8,907 bases of DNA from an uncultured Eubacteriales bacterium. Its GTDB lineage: Bacteria; Bacillota; Clostridia; Oscillospirales; Acutalibacteraceae. Positions 1 to 6,641 of this stretch are shown here, piece by piece (position 1 is the first letter of the stretch; each line of letters begins with the position of its first letter). The notes under the pieces were generated by a model. That model was not told where the DNA came from and did no database searches. It saw only the letters and a program-made list of their open reading frames with translations. The position numbers and the translations under genes are program-made. The stretch spans positions 1 to 8,907 of the forward strand of contig ONXZ01000039.1 in NCBI GenBank assembly GCA_900321905.1. Reading direction: 5' to 3'.

Positions 1-11
1 AATAATTTTAC

Positions 12-50
12 ACAAAAAGGACTATCCTGCATATGTGCAGGATAGTCCTT
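12..50 (-). terminator. Rho-independent terminator of the GH25 gene pair
   Basis: A perfect inverted repeat has arms at 17-31 and 36-50: a 15-bp stem with a 4-base loop. It begins 6 bases past the stop codon of the long GH25 gene (56-58). Read on the minus strand, the stem ends in CC followed by TTTTT (14-18), the usual intrinsic terminator layout. On the plus strand the flank after the stem is only loosely T-rich, so activity towards the right is possible but weaker. Confidence 0.88.
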
Positions 51-55
51 GTATC

Positions 56-1921
56 TTATTTAGTTTTTACGTTCAGCGTGTCGCTCCAGCCTGAGTATAT
101 CTTGCCGCTTCCGTACTTTTTGTATGAGCGAACGCGAACATAGTACTTTTTGCCTGACTGTGAGGTGGTGAGCACGGTGCTGAGTTTGCTTGCAGAATCA
201 ACATTTACCGAAAGGTAGTTGGATTTGAACGTGCCCGATGTGCTCCACATCACCTGATAGCCGCTTGCGCCTGCCGCTTTTTTCCAGGTGACGGCAATGC
301 GTTTTGCAGCATTTGATTTTGCGGTGGAGATTGTCGGAGTTGCAGGACTTGTGTATGCCGCAAGCGGAGCGCTGATATCGCTCGTAAGTTTGGTGCCGTT
401 CTCCATAACTTTTACTGCGCGGACTTTGAAGGTGTACTTTTTGTTCATCTTCAAATCTTTTACATTAAAGTGATTTTTAGAGGCATTTTTTATTACAACA
501 TACTTGCCCTGCGCGTCGTCGTACTGGTAAACCTCAAAGTAACTTGCGTATTCCTGCTTGTTCCACTGCAGGCGGATACTGTCAGTCGCAGTGCTTGTCT
601 TTTTGAGACCTTCAACTTTTTTCGGCGAGGCTGTCATCTCAACAGGGTCGCTGTATTGACCGACATAATCTTTGCCGCTGACTGTCTTAATTGCCGAAAT
701 TCGTATTTTTATACTCTCGCTCGGGGACACGCTCTTTAGCGTGTACGAGGTGTCTTTAACTGTGTCAATGGTTGTGTTTTTGCCGTTTTCATAACTCATA
801 ACGCGGTACTTTGCAGCGTCCTTATGCTTGTTCCACTTGAACGTTACGGTCGATACCGTGCGGTCGGTCTGAGCAACACCTGCAACCTTTGACGGCACAA
901 TGTTAAACGTCTTACGCACAGCGGGGCAGTCTTTGTATTCGTTAACGCCTACAATAGTTATTGCCGCAGTGCCGATGTTTTTATTGTTTTCGTATGTAAC
1001 GTAATAGTCCTCGCCCTTAACGAGTTTTTTGCCATCAAATGTTACGGTGGGGTTCGGCTTTATTTCTTTGCCTGTGTACGGCTGCGAGGCGATATTGCTT
1101 ATCGAAATTGCACTCATAATCCTGTTCATCGCCTCAACGTACATAAAGTTGCTGTCTACATAAGTGCTGATACCGTTAACTTTGCCCGACGCGGAATACT
1201 GCCACATCTGCATATTACCTGCATAGGATGTGCAGCCGTATCTCTTGGTTGAGGAGTTATAACTTGTGTAGTGCGCGTTCCATACGCTGTACTTGTTGTC
1301 AATTTCTTTGTAATTGTATTTGTTATTTAAAAAGTCGGTGTTTGAATAAACGCCTGCCGCGTATCCCTTTGCCGCAATAGCGTTGCAGTAAGCCTGCACA
1401 ATAGCCGTCATCTTTGCCTTTGGCAGTTTGCCTGCATAGTATGCGCTGTCAAGTCTGCCGTCAGATACGCCTGCAAATTCATAGTCAAAATAAACGGGCA
1501 AATCGAGTTTTCTGCTGCCGATAAGGTTTGCGGTGTAGTTTGCCTCGGCAATCGCTTCCGCCTCGCTGATAGCCTGCGAGTAAAAGTACACGCCGATTTT
1601 AAGCCCTGCCGCCTTTGCGTCAGCATAGTATGTTGTAAATCTTGAGTCGGGTGAAAGCGAGCCGCTTTTGCCGTAACCTCTGTAACCTGCTCGCAGGATA
1701 ACAAAGTCAACGCCGGCGCTCTTTACCTTTTTAAAGTCGATTGTTCCGTTGTGTACCGACAGGTCAAGACCGTGCTCAACGCTGTATGACGTCATTCTTG
1801 CAGGCTGGTTGTAATTCGCCTTAACAAACGGGCTGTAAGTGTAACTCGCGGCGAAGGCTGTAGTTGTTGCCGACAGCACCGCTATCAGTGTCAGTAAAAA
1901 TGCTGTTAATCGTTTTATCAT
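56..1921 (-). CDS. Secreted GH25 lysozyme (muramidase) with Ig-like repeat and three FN3-like domains
   Basis: Likely hydrolyses the MurNAc-GlcNAc bond of peptidoglycan outside the cell. Residues 1-24 form a signal peptide (MIKRL, hydrophobic core, TAFA cleavage site). The GH25 domain spans about 50-265. It has the family opening GLDLSVHNG (D53), the VDFVILRAGYRGYG strand, and the acidic D-Y-E motif (D146, E148), so it looks catalytically intact. About 275-341 is an Ig-like repeat typical of Firmicutes surface proteins (YTGKEIKP, GTAAITI). Three FN3-like modules follow at about 345-433, 436-526 and 528-621. There is no sorting motif or C-terminal membrane segment, so wall retention would rest on the accessory domains. 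ATG 1921 is chosen because the signal peptide starts there; the ribosome site AGGACAGG (1931-1938) is imperfect. It is second in a minus-strand pair and its 5' end lies inside the preceding frame. Confidence 0.93.
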   Translation of the reverse strand: MIKRLTAFLLTLIAVLSATTTAFAASYTYSPFVKANYNQPARMTSYSVEHGLDLSVHNGTIDFKKVKSAGVDFVILRAGYRGYGKSGSLSPDSRFTTYYADAKAAGLKIGVYFYSQAISEAEAIAEANYTANLIGSRKLDLPVYFDYEFAGVSDGRLDSAYYAGKLPKAKMTAIVQAYCNAIAAKGYAAGVYSNTDFLNNKYNYKEIDNKYSVWNAHYTSYNSSTKRYGCTSYAGNMQMWQYSASGKVNGISTYVDSNFMYVEAMNRIMSAISISNIASQPYTGKEIKPNPTVTFDGKKLVKGEDYYVTYENNKNIGTAAITIVGVNEYKDCPAVRKTFNIVPSKVAGVAQTDRTVSTVTFKWNKHKDAAKYRVMSYENGKNTTIDTVKDTSYTLKSVSPSESIKIRISAIKTVSGKDYVGQYSDPVEMTASPKKVEGLKKTSTATDSIRLQWNKQEYASYFEVYQYDDAQGKYVVIKNASKNHFNVKDLKMNKKYTFKVRAVKVMENGTKLTSDISAPLAAYTSPATPTISTAKSNAAKRIAVTWKKAAGASGYQVMWSTSGTFKSNYLSVNVDSASKLSTVLTTSQSGKKYYVRVRSYKKYGSGKIYSGWSDTLNVKTK

Positions 1922-2780
1922 TTATTATTACCTGTCCTGTCTTTGTTTTCGATTTTGATTTTTTCTTTTTATTTTGTTGATACCAGTAGTTCAAATCAAC
2001 ATCTTTGTCTATACCGTTAATCTTGCCTGTGCAGGAGTATTGCCAGATGTCATAATCACCTTTGTAGGAAACTTTTTTTCCGTAATCAGCAACCCACACC
2101 ATAGTACCTCTTGGAAGTTTTTTCGGCTTAATCAGGTCTTTGAATATGTATGACGAAGCGTACAAAGCCGGCTTGTATCCTGCGTGTTTTACAACTCTGC
2201 AAAATGATTTTGCCATTCTTGTACACTGTTTTTCGCCCAGTTTTGCTTCGTAAAGTCTGCCAACTGCTTTTGTGCCTGAATTTGCATATTCAAAATCGTA
2301 CACAATCGGAAGTTCAACTTTGTAGCCTTTTATGTGTTTGAGCAAAAACCTGGCTTCCTGCCTCGCTTCTCTCGGAGTTATTGCCTGCGAGTACATATAA
2401 ACGCCAAACGGAACGCCGTACTTTTGCGCTTGTGACATATTGTACCTGGCTTTCTCATCAAGATTAAGTTTGCCGCTGCCATACCCCCTGTAACCCACTC
2501 TGATAAACGCAAAATCCACCTCTTTTGAAACTTTGCTCCAGTCAACGTTGCCGTTGTGTACTGAAACATCAATGCCAAAAGATTTTTCTTTACCAAAGTC
2601 ATATGTGCGCAATGAGCGAACTTGATGTGTGACTTCCGTTACTGTAAAAGGATTCATCAGTGCAATCACGATTGCAGCAAGAATAATCCATCTTTTTTTT
2701 ATTTTTTTTGTACCTTTTTTTGACTTGCCTTTTTTTGATGTTGTTTGTTTGTTACCAACATTTTTCTGCTTTGTAGCCAT
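1821..2780 (-). CDS. Membrane-anchored GH25 lysozyme, with frame-extended C-terminus
   Basis: A second GH25 muramidase, paralogous to the downstream gene. The N-terminus (1-30) is very Lys-rich. One hydrophobic segment (about 31-46, WIILAAIVIAL) has no obvious cleavage site, suggesting an N-in signal anchor with the enzyme outside. The GH25 domain is about 66-268, with GIDVSVHNG (D71) and the Y-D-F-E motif (D162, E164), so it appears active. It ends in a KKKKSKSKTKT stretch. The last ~35 residues are read across the start and signal-peptide codons of the next gene (101-base overlap). They look like accidental coding, since both other frames stop at or just before that start. The start ATG has AAAGGAG 7 bases upstream (2788-2794), and a good promoter lies at 2806-2835. 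The domain call is firm; the native C-terminus is not. Confidence 0.88.
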   Translation of the reverse strand: MATKQKNVGNKQTTSKKGKSKKGTKKIKKRWIILAAIVIALMNPFTVTEVTHQVRSLRTYDFGKEKSFGIDVSVHNGNVDWSKVSKEVDFAFIRVGYRGYGSGKLNLDEKARYNMSQAQKYGVPFGVYMYSQAITPREARQEARFLLKHIKGYKVELPIVYDFEYANSGTKAVGRLYEAKLGEKQCTRMAKSFCRVVKHAGYKPALYASSYIFKDLIKPKKLPRGTMVWVADYGKKVSYKGDYDIWQYSCTGKINGIDKDVDLNYWYQQNKKKKSKSKTKTGQVIINDKTINSIFTDTDSGAVGNNYSLRRELHLQPVC

Positions 2781-2805
2781 TTTGTAACTCCTTTATACAA
2801 TCTGT

Positions 2806-2835
2806 ATTTTAAAATATTAATACAGTAATTGTCAA
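2806..2835 (-). promoter_or_regulatory. Sigma-A type promoter for the GH25 pair
   Basis: On the minus strand there is a perfect TTGACA (2835-2830), an 18-base spacer and TAAAAT (2811-2806, 5 of 6 matches to TATAAT). It lies about 25 bases upstream of the ribosome binding site of the short GH25 gene. No other comparable promoter was seen before the second GH25 gene, so the two are probably one transcript ending at the hairpin at 12-50. Confidence 0.7.
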
Positions 2836-2885
2836 CACTATAAACGAAAAATTAATAATTTTGGTAAATATTCTTATCTTTTGTC

Positions 2886-2914
2886 TTTAAAACACAAAAT
2901 GTTTGTGTTATAAT
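2886..2914 (+). promoter_or_regulatory. Extended -10 promoter for the GH51-like operon
   Basis: TATAAT at 2909-2914 is preceded by TGT (2906-2908), giving an extended -10 (TGnTATAAT). The -35 candidate at 17-base spacing is TTTAAA (2886-2891), only a partial match, which is common for extended -10 promoters. It sits 31 bases before ATG 2946 and is divergent from the GH25 promoter; the two -35 regions are about 50 bases apart. Confidence 0.65.
2887..2913. promoter_or_regulatory. Palindromic candidate operator overlapping the promoter
   Basis: AACACAAA (2891-2898) and TTTGTGTT (2902-2909) are perfect inverted copies separated by three bases. After one mismatched pair, three more outer pairs match (2887-2889 with 2911-2913). 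The palindrome fills the spacer and runs into the -10 box, the classic position for a repressor site. As RNA it would lie mostly upstream of the expected transcript start, so a DNA-binding role is more likely than a hairpin. The regulator is unknown and not encoded in the window. Confidence 0.5.
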
Positions 2915-2945
2915 CAATCTGTATTTTGAATAGATAGGTGACAAG

Positions 2946-5330
2946 ATGAAAAAATTTCTGTGTATCATACTCACAGCGTTGCTGTGTTTTGCGCCTTCGC
3001 TCACAGTCCTTGCGGCTGAAAACGAGGGCAATATACTGACTTTAGGCACAAAGGATTCCACGCACGAGGTGAGCGAACTTCTTTACGGCGTGGCGCTTGA
3101 AGACGTATCTTTTGCGGGCGACGGCGGTCTTTCGGCAAATCTGATTAATAACGGCTCGTTTGAGGATACGGAAAAACCTGAAAACGGATGGGTTTTCGAC
3201 CAGACAGCCGCGGTGCTTTCCAAAAAAGACCCGCTTAACAAGAACAATACAAACTACGAACTGCTCGCCTTTGACGGCAGGGGAACGCTTGAAAATCTTG
3301 GTTATACCGAGATTTATGATTATAAGTCGTTCAAATACGACGACTCCTCTGCTCAGAAGGGCGATATGGGCTTTCGCGAGGACGTCAAATACGATTTTTC
3401 GTGCTTTGTGAAGAACGTTGACTTTGAGGGTACAATCAGCGTTTATATCAACACGAGGGCAAACAAAGGCAGCGCCGTGCAGATTTCCACAAACGGTATG
3501 GGCGATACCGAATGGACACAACTTACCGCAACCCTCACTTCAAAAGAAACTGCGGACGGCTCGCTCGTTATTGTGTTTGACGGCAAAGGTACGTTGCAGT
3601 TTGACTTTGCTTCGCTTATTCCTCAGGACAGTTACGGCTACGGTAAGGAAACGTGGAAAAACGTCAACCTCCGCGCCGATATGGTAGAGGCGATTAAAAA
3701 CCTCAATCCTTCGTTTATACGTTTTCCCGGCGGTGCGCTTGTTGACGGCAGTTCGACTGCACAACTTTATAACTGGAAAAATACAATCGGCAAACCGTCA
3801 GAGCGCAAGCAGACTCAGAATGTCTGGGCAAACGCAGCGGGCGGCAGGTACTACGTCAACTCAAACTCGCTCGGCTACCACGAGTATTTCCAACTTTGTG
3901 AGGATTTGAATTCAACGCCCATCCCTGTTGTCAACGCCGGTGTCGCAAGGCAGACGCAAAGCGATTATAACGATATTATGCTCGCCCACCGCAAACTCGG
4001 TATGTCCGACAGTGAGTGGAAAGCGTGCCTTATCAGTGAGTTCGGCTACAGTGAAAAAGATGAAAAAGGTATGGCGGAATTTACAAAACGCATTGACTCT
4101 CTGAACATTAAAACAGAGGACGACTACAAAGAAGCGCTTAGCAGTTTTATCCTGACGCCGGGTACGCCTGCGTTTGACAATTACGTTCACGATGTCCTTG
4201 ACCTTGTCGAGTATGCCCGCGGAGACGCAAACACTTCGTACTGGGGCGCTCTGCGCGCTGCAAACGGGCACGATACGCCGTTTGACCTCAAGTATCTCGC
4301 AATCGGCAATCAGAACTGGGGCGAATACTACTTTCGCAATTTTGCCGAGATTTACAAAGCCGTGCATAAAGAGTACCCTGATTTGACGATTATAGTATCC
4401 TCGGGAGCGGAAGATGACGGCGACGATTTTGACGCCTCCTGGGCGGAGATTAACAAAAACTATACAAAATGTATTGCAGACGAGCAGTTTTCCGTCACCG
4501 ACAGTTGGCTGCTCTCAAACAACAAGCGTTACGACAGTTATGACCGTGACGGTGCAGGCGTTATGCTTGGCGGACTTGATGTTTACAGCGAAAATTCAGG
4601 CAAGATGATAACGTCTGTAAATATGGGTACGGCGGTTGCAGTCGGCTCGTTTATGACGTCGCTTGAACGTAACAGCAACATCGTCAAAATGGCGTGCCTT
4701 GCACCTGCTTTTGCAAAGGTCAACGCAAACTCTGCCGACAGAGGACTTGTCTGGTTTGACTCGCAGGAACTTGCACTCAGCGCCGATTATTACACCCAAC
4801 TTCTTTTTGCAAATAATATCGGCACAAAGTATGTTGACTCATCGTTTGCAGGCAGCGGGAATATCAGCCAGAGCGTAACTGTTGATGAGAACAAGAAAAC
4901 GCTCTATATCAAACTTGTAAACTCCGGCACAAAGGAGCGCGTGACTGTCAGCCTCGGAAATTATAAAGCGAGCGCCGCGTCAATGCAGAGCATGTCGCAC
5001 AGGTTCACCTCTGCCCCGAATGAAATCGGCAAACAGCGCGTTGCCCCGACAGAGGAGGAAATCGAGATTGAAAACGAAGGCGTTGTCAGCGTTCTGCTTG
5101 AGGGCAACAGCGTTAACGTGTTGCGCATAGCCTATGACGGCGGCAGCGGCGACGGATTTTACAGTATACCAAAAACAATTGATTTGGAAACTAAATCTTA
5201 TGTCCCCGCAAAATCGGTTATCACGGTTATTGTGCTGTCTGTCTGCCTGCTCGGCGGTATGATTGCAGGATATATCATTTACGCAAAAGTCCTGTCTAAG
5301 CGCAGGAAAAATCCGAGAGATAAAGAATAA
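2946..5330 (+). CDS. Membrane-anchored GH51 arabinofuranosidase-like protein, probable pseudoenzyme
   Basis: Residues 1-23 are a signal peptide. About 40-225 is the N-terminal part of long GH51 proteins (LLYGVALEDVS, LINNGSFED) with a CBM4/9-like sandwich. The barrel follows with FIRFPGGALVDG (257-268), YNWKNTIG (275-282), YHEYFQLCED (311-320), VVNAG (328-332) and LKYLAIGNQNWG (448-459). The C-terminal beta domain reaches about 731. A transmembrane helix (about 757-780) and a KRRK tail anchor it type I. Active GH51 enzymes have Glu in GNE (acid/base) and in a later VGEYA-like motif (nucleophile). Here these positions are Q456 and G543, and the DEHYY-like motif reads DEQFS (Q514). Hydrolysis is therefore unlikely; binding of arabinose-containing glycan or sensing is inferred. 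A ~75-residue segment (about 335-409) looks longer than usual. The start is supported by AGGTG 5 bases upstream. First gene of a five-gene run. Confidence 0.85.
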   Translation: MKKFLCIILTALLCFAPSLTVLAAENEGNILTLGTKDSTHEVSELLYGVALEDVSFAGDGGLSANLINNGSFEDTEKPENGWVFDQTAAVLSKKDPLNKNNTNYELLAFDGRGTLENLGYTEIYDYKSFKYDDSSAQKGDMGFREDVKYDFSCFVKNVDFEGTISVYINTRANKGSAVQISTNGMGDTEWTQLTATLTSKETADGSLVIVFDGKGTLQFDFASLIPQDSYGYGKETWKNVNLRADMVEAIKNLNPSFIRFPGGALVDGSSTAQLYNWKNTIGKPSERKQTQNVWANAAGGRYYVNSNSLGYHEYFQLCEDLNSTPIPVVNAGVARQTQSDYNDIMLAHRKLGMSDSEWKACLISEFGYSEKDEKGMAEFTKRIDSLNIKTEDDYKEALSSFILTPGTPAFDNYVHDVLDLVEYARGDANTSYWGALRAANGHDTPFDLKYLAIGNQNWGEYYFRNFAEIYKAVHKEYPDLTIIVSSGAEDDGDDFDASWAEINKNYTKCIADEQFSVTDSWLLSNNKRYDSYDRDGAGVMLGGLDVYSENSGKMITSVNMGTAVAVGSFMTSLERNSNIVKMACLAPAFAKVNANSADRGLVWFDSQELALSADYYTQLLFANNIGTKYVDSSFAGSGNISQSVTVDENKKTLYIKLVNSGTKERVTVSLGNYKASAASMQSMSHRFTSAPNEIGKQRVAPTEEEIEIENEGVVSVLLEGNSVNVLRIAYDGGSGDGFYSIPKTIDLETKSYVPAKSVITVIVLSVCLLGGMIAGYIIYAKVLSKRRKNPRDKE

Positions 5331-5342
5331 CGAGGTGTTATA

Positions 5343-5912
5343 ATGAAAAAACCACTTATATACATTGTGTCAGGCATACTGATTGTCGGCGCAGTTACCG
5401 GAGGTTACTTTGCAACCGTCGGTTCAGACAAAAACAATGCGGCAACTACTACTGCTTCTGAAACTGTCTCTGCCACTGAAACAACAACCGTTTCAACAAC
5501 GGCACAGACTCAAACTACTGCAAGCACTACGCAGACAACTGCCACGACTACAAAAGCGGCAAGCACCACTTCTGCCGGGGACAAGTATGCGTTTGTAAGA
5601 CAGGGCGTTTACTATATCTATGACGACTCAAAAACCGCCTGCTATGCCCTTGCGTTCAAAAAGGACGGCAAGGTTAACGTGTCGCAGTTTGACGAGTCAA
5701 ATATCGTATATGAGGACCCGCAATATTTCAAAGGTTTTACGGAATACAGAATGGACGGCAACAAGGTCGTTATCGACAAAATGCCTGAAAATGTACTTGT
5801 CGATTCAATCACGCTCACCGCAAAAGACGGCGCGCTTTACTATGGCAAAACCAAACTTGAAAATCACGGCGACGTTAAACTCAAATACGCCGCAGAACAC
5901 TTTAGAAAGTAA
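5343..5912 (+). CDS. Small membrane-anchored protein with Thr/Ser-rich stalk, function unknown
   Basis: Not recognised as a named family. Residues 5-25 are one hydrophobic segment (LIYIVSGILIVGAVTGGYF) after a short MKKP start. It may be an uncleaved anchor, and with no lipobox Cys it is not a lipoprotein. Residues 34-78 are almost only Thr, Ser, Ala and Gln, a flexible extracellular stalk that could be O-glycosylated. Residues 80-189 form a small globular domain rich in Tyr, Lys and Asp with alternating beta-type patterns (YAFVRQGVYYIYDD, ALYYGKTKLE). The start is backed by GAGGTG (5332-5337), 5 bases upstream, the same AGGTG-type site as the preceding gene. It begins 12 bases after the GH51-like gene, so the two are co-transcribed and probably face the same extracellular space. 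A partner role is an inference only. Confidence 0.8.
   Translation: MKKPLIYIVSGILIVGAVTGGYFATVGSDKNNAATTTASETVSATETTTVSTTAQTQTTASTTQTTATTTKAASTTSAGDKYAFVRQGVYYIYDDSKTACYALAFKKDGKVNVSQFDESNIVYEDPQYFKGFTEYRMDGNKVVIDKMPENVLVDSITLTAKDGALYYGKTKLENHGDVKLKYAAEHFRK
5442..5576 (+). repeat. Low-complexity Thr/Ser codon tract
   Basis: About 45 codons, mainly ACT/ACA/ACG/ACC with AGC, TCT, GCA and CAG, encode the stalk of the small anchored protein. The tract is compositionally repetitive but not an exact tandem repeat; Thr codons are mixed, which suggests selection on the protein rather than recent slippage. Length variation among strains would be unsurprising. Confidence 0.7.
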
Positions 5913-5915
5913 TTT

Positions 5916-6641
5916 ATGGACCAGTTTTCACGATTTGAACTGCTCGTCGGCGGCGACGCTCTCACACGGCTCAAAAACAGCCGCGTCGCAGTTTTTGGCA
6001 TAGGCGGCGTAGGCGGTTATGCGGCGGAAGCGTTGGCGCGCTGCGGAGTAGGCACAATTGATATTGTCGACAAGGACACCGTCAGTCTTACTAATCTCAA
6101 CCGCCAGATTATCGCGCTGCACTCCACAGTCGGCAAAAGCAAGGTTGAGGTTATGAAATCCCGCCTGCTCGACATAAACCCTGATTGCAAAGTTAATACG
6201 TTTGAACTCTTTTTCGGCACGGATACCGAAAATCAGTTTGACTTTACGCAGTACGACTATGTTGTTGACGCTGTTGACACCGTGGCGGCAAAACTCCGTC
6301 TTGCAGAGATTTGCACGGCAAACGGCGTGCCGATTATCTCCTCAATGGGCACGGGCAACAAACTTGACCCGTCAAAACTTGAGGTGACGGACATCAGCAA
6401 AACGAGTTACGACGGACTTGCCCGCGTTATGCGTAAGGAACTCAGCAAGCGCGGTATAAAGCACCTTGCTGTGGTTTATTCGCCCGAACAGCCTGTCAAG
6501 CCCGACGTTAAAGACGTTGAGCGCCTGCTCGACGCAGAGGACTTGAAAAAGCGCACAGTGCCTGCTTCTTCGGCGTTTGTGCCGCCGTGCGCAGGTATGC
6601 TGCTTGCTTCAAAAGTTGTGCGCGACCTCGGAGGTATTTAG
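5916..6641 (+). CDS. tcdA: tRNA threonylcarbamoyladenosine dehydratase (TcdA/CsdL, E1-like)
   Basis: ATP-dependent cyclisation of t6A37 to ct6A in ANN-decoding tRNAs, in the cytoplasm. It belongs to the ThiF/MoeB/E1 superfamily: a Rossmann nucleotide loop GIGGVGG (28-34), the acidic strand end IVDKD (50-54), the LTNLNRQ motif (58-64, N62/R63 contacting ATP in relatives), VVDAVDT (116-122), and the family segment SSMGTGNKLDPSKLEVTDI (142-160) followed by ARVMRKEL. Length 241 aa is normal. The N-terminus FSRFELLVGG matches the usual family start, supporting ATG 5916 although the ribosome site (AGAAAG inside the preceding gene's end) is weak. It begins 3 bases after the preceding stop and its own stop abuts the next ATG, indicating translational coupling. 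A different E1-like activator is possible but less likely, because the TcdA-specific middle segment is present. Confidence 0.9.
   Translation: MDQFSRFELLVGGDALTRLKNSRVAVFGIGGVGGYAAEALARCGVGTIDIVDKDTVSLTNLNRQIIALHSTVGKSKVEVMKSRLLDINPDCKVNTFELFFGTDTENQFDFTQYDYVVDAVDTVAAKLRLAEICTANGVPIISSMGTGNKLDPSKLEVTDISKTSYDGLARVMRKELSKRGIKHLAVVYSPEQPVKPDVKDVERLLDAEDLKKRTVPASSAFVPPCAGMLLASKVVRDLGGI
6630..6635 (+). promoter_or_regulatory. Ribosome binding site inside the tcdA end
   Basis: GGAGGT ends 6 bases before ATG 6642 and lies entirely within the last codons of tcdA. This fixes the start of the ttcA-like gene immediately after the TAG stop (6639-6641), with zero intergenic bases. Confidence 0.8.

Noticed and set aside
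470..739. Plus-strand open frame with hydrophobic stretch
   Set aside because: Antisense to the FN3-like modules of the long GH25 protein; the apparent hydrophobicity comes from the complement of Lys/Asn codons.
2781..2945. Possible riboswitch or small RNA in the divergent intergenic region
   Set aside because: The region is short, AT-rich, and explained by two promoters and one palindrome; no conserved aptamer pattern was seen.
3912..4367. Minus-strand open frame of 151 codons, and another at 3042-3521
   Set aside because: Both are shadows of the GH51-like gene, whose protein shows continuous family motifs through these regions.
5442..5576. Repeat array such as CRISPR or VNTR
   Set aside because: There are no regular units or spacers; it is in-frame Thr/Ser coding sequence with mixed codons.
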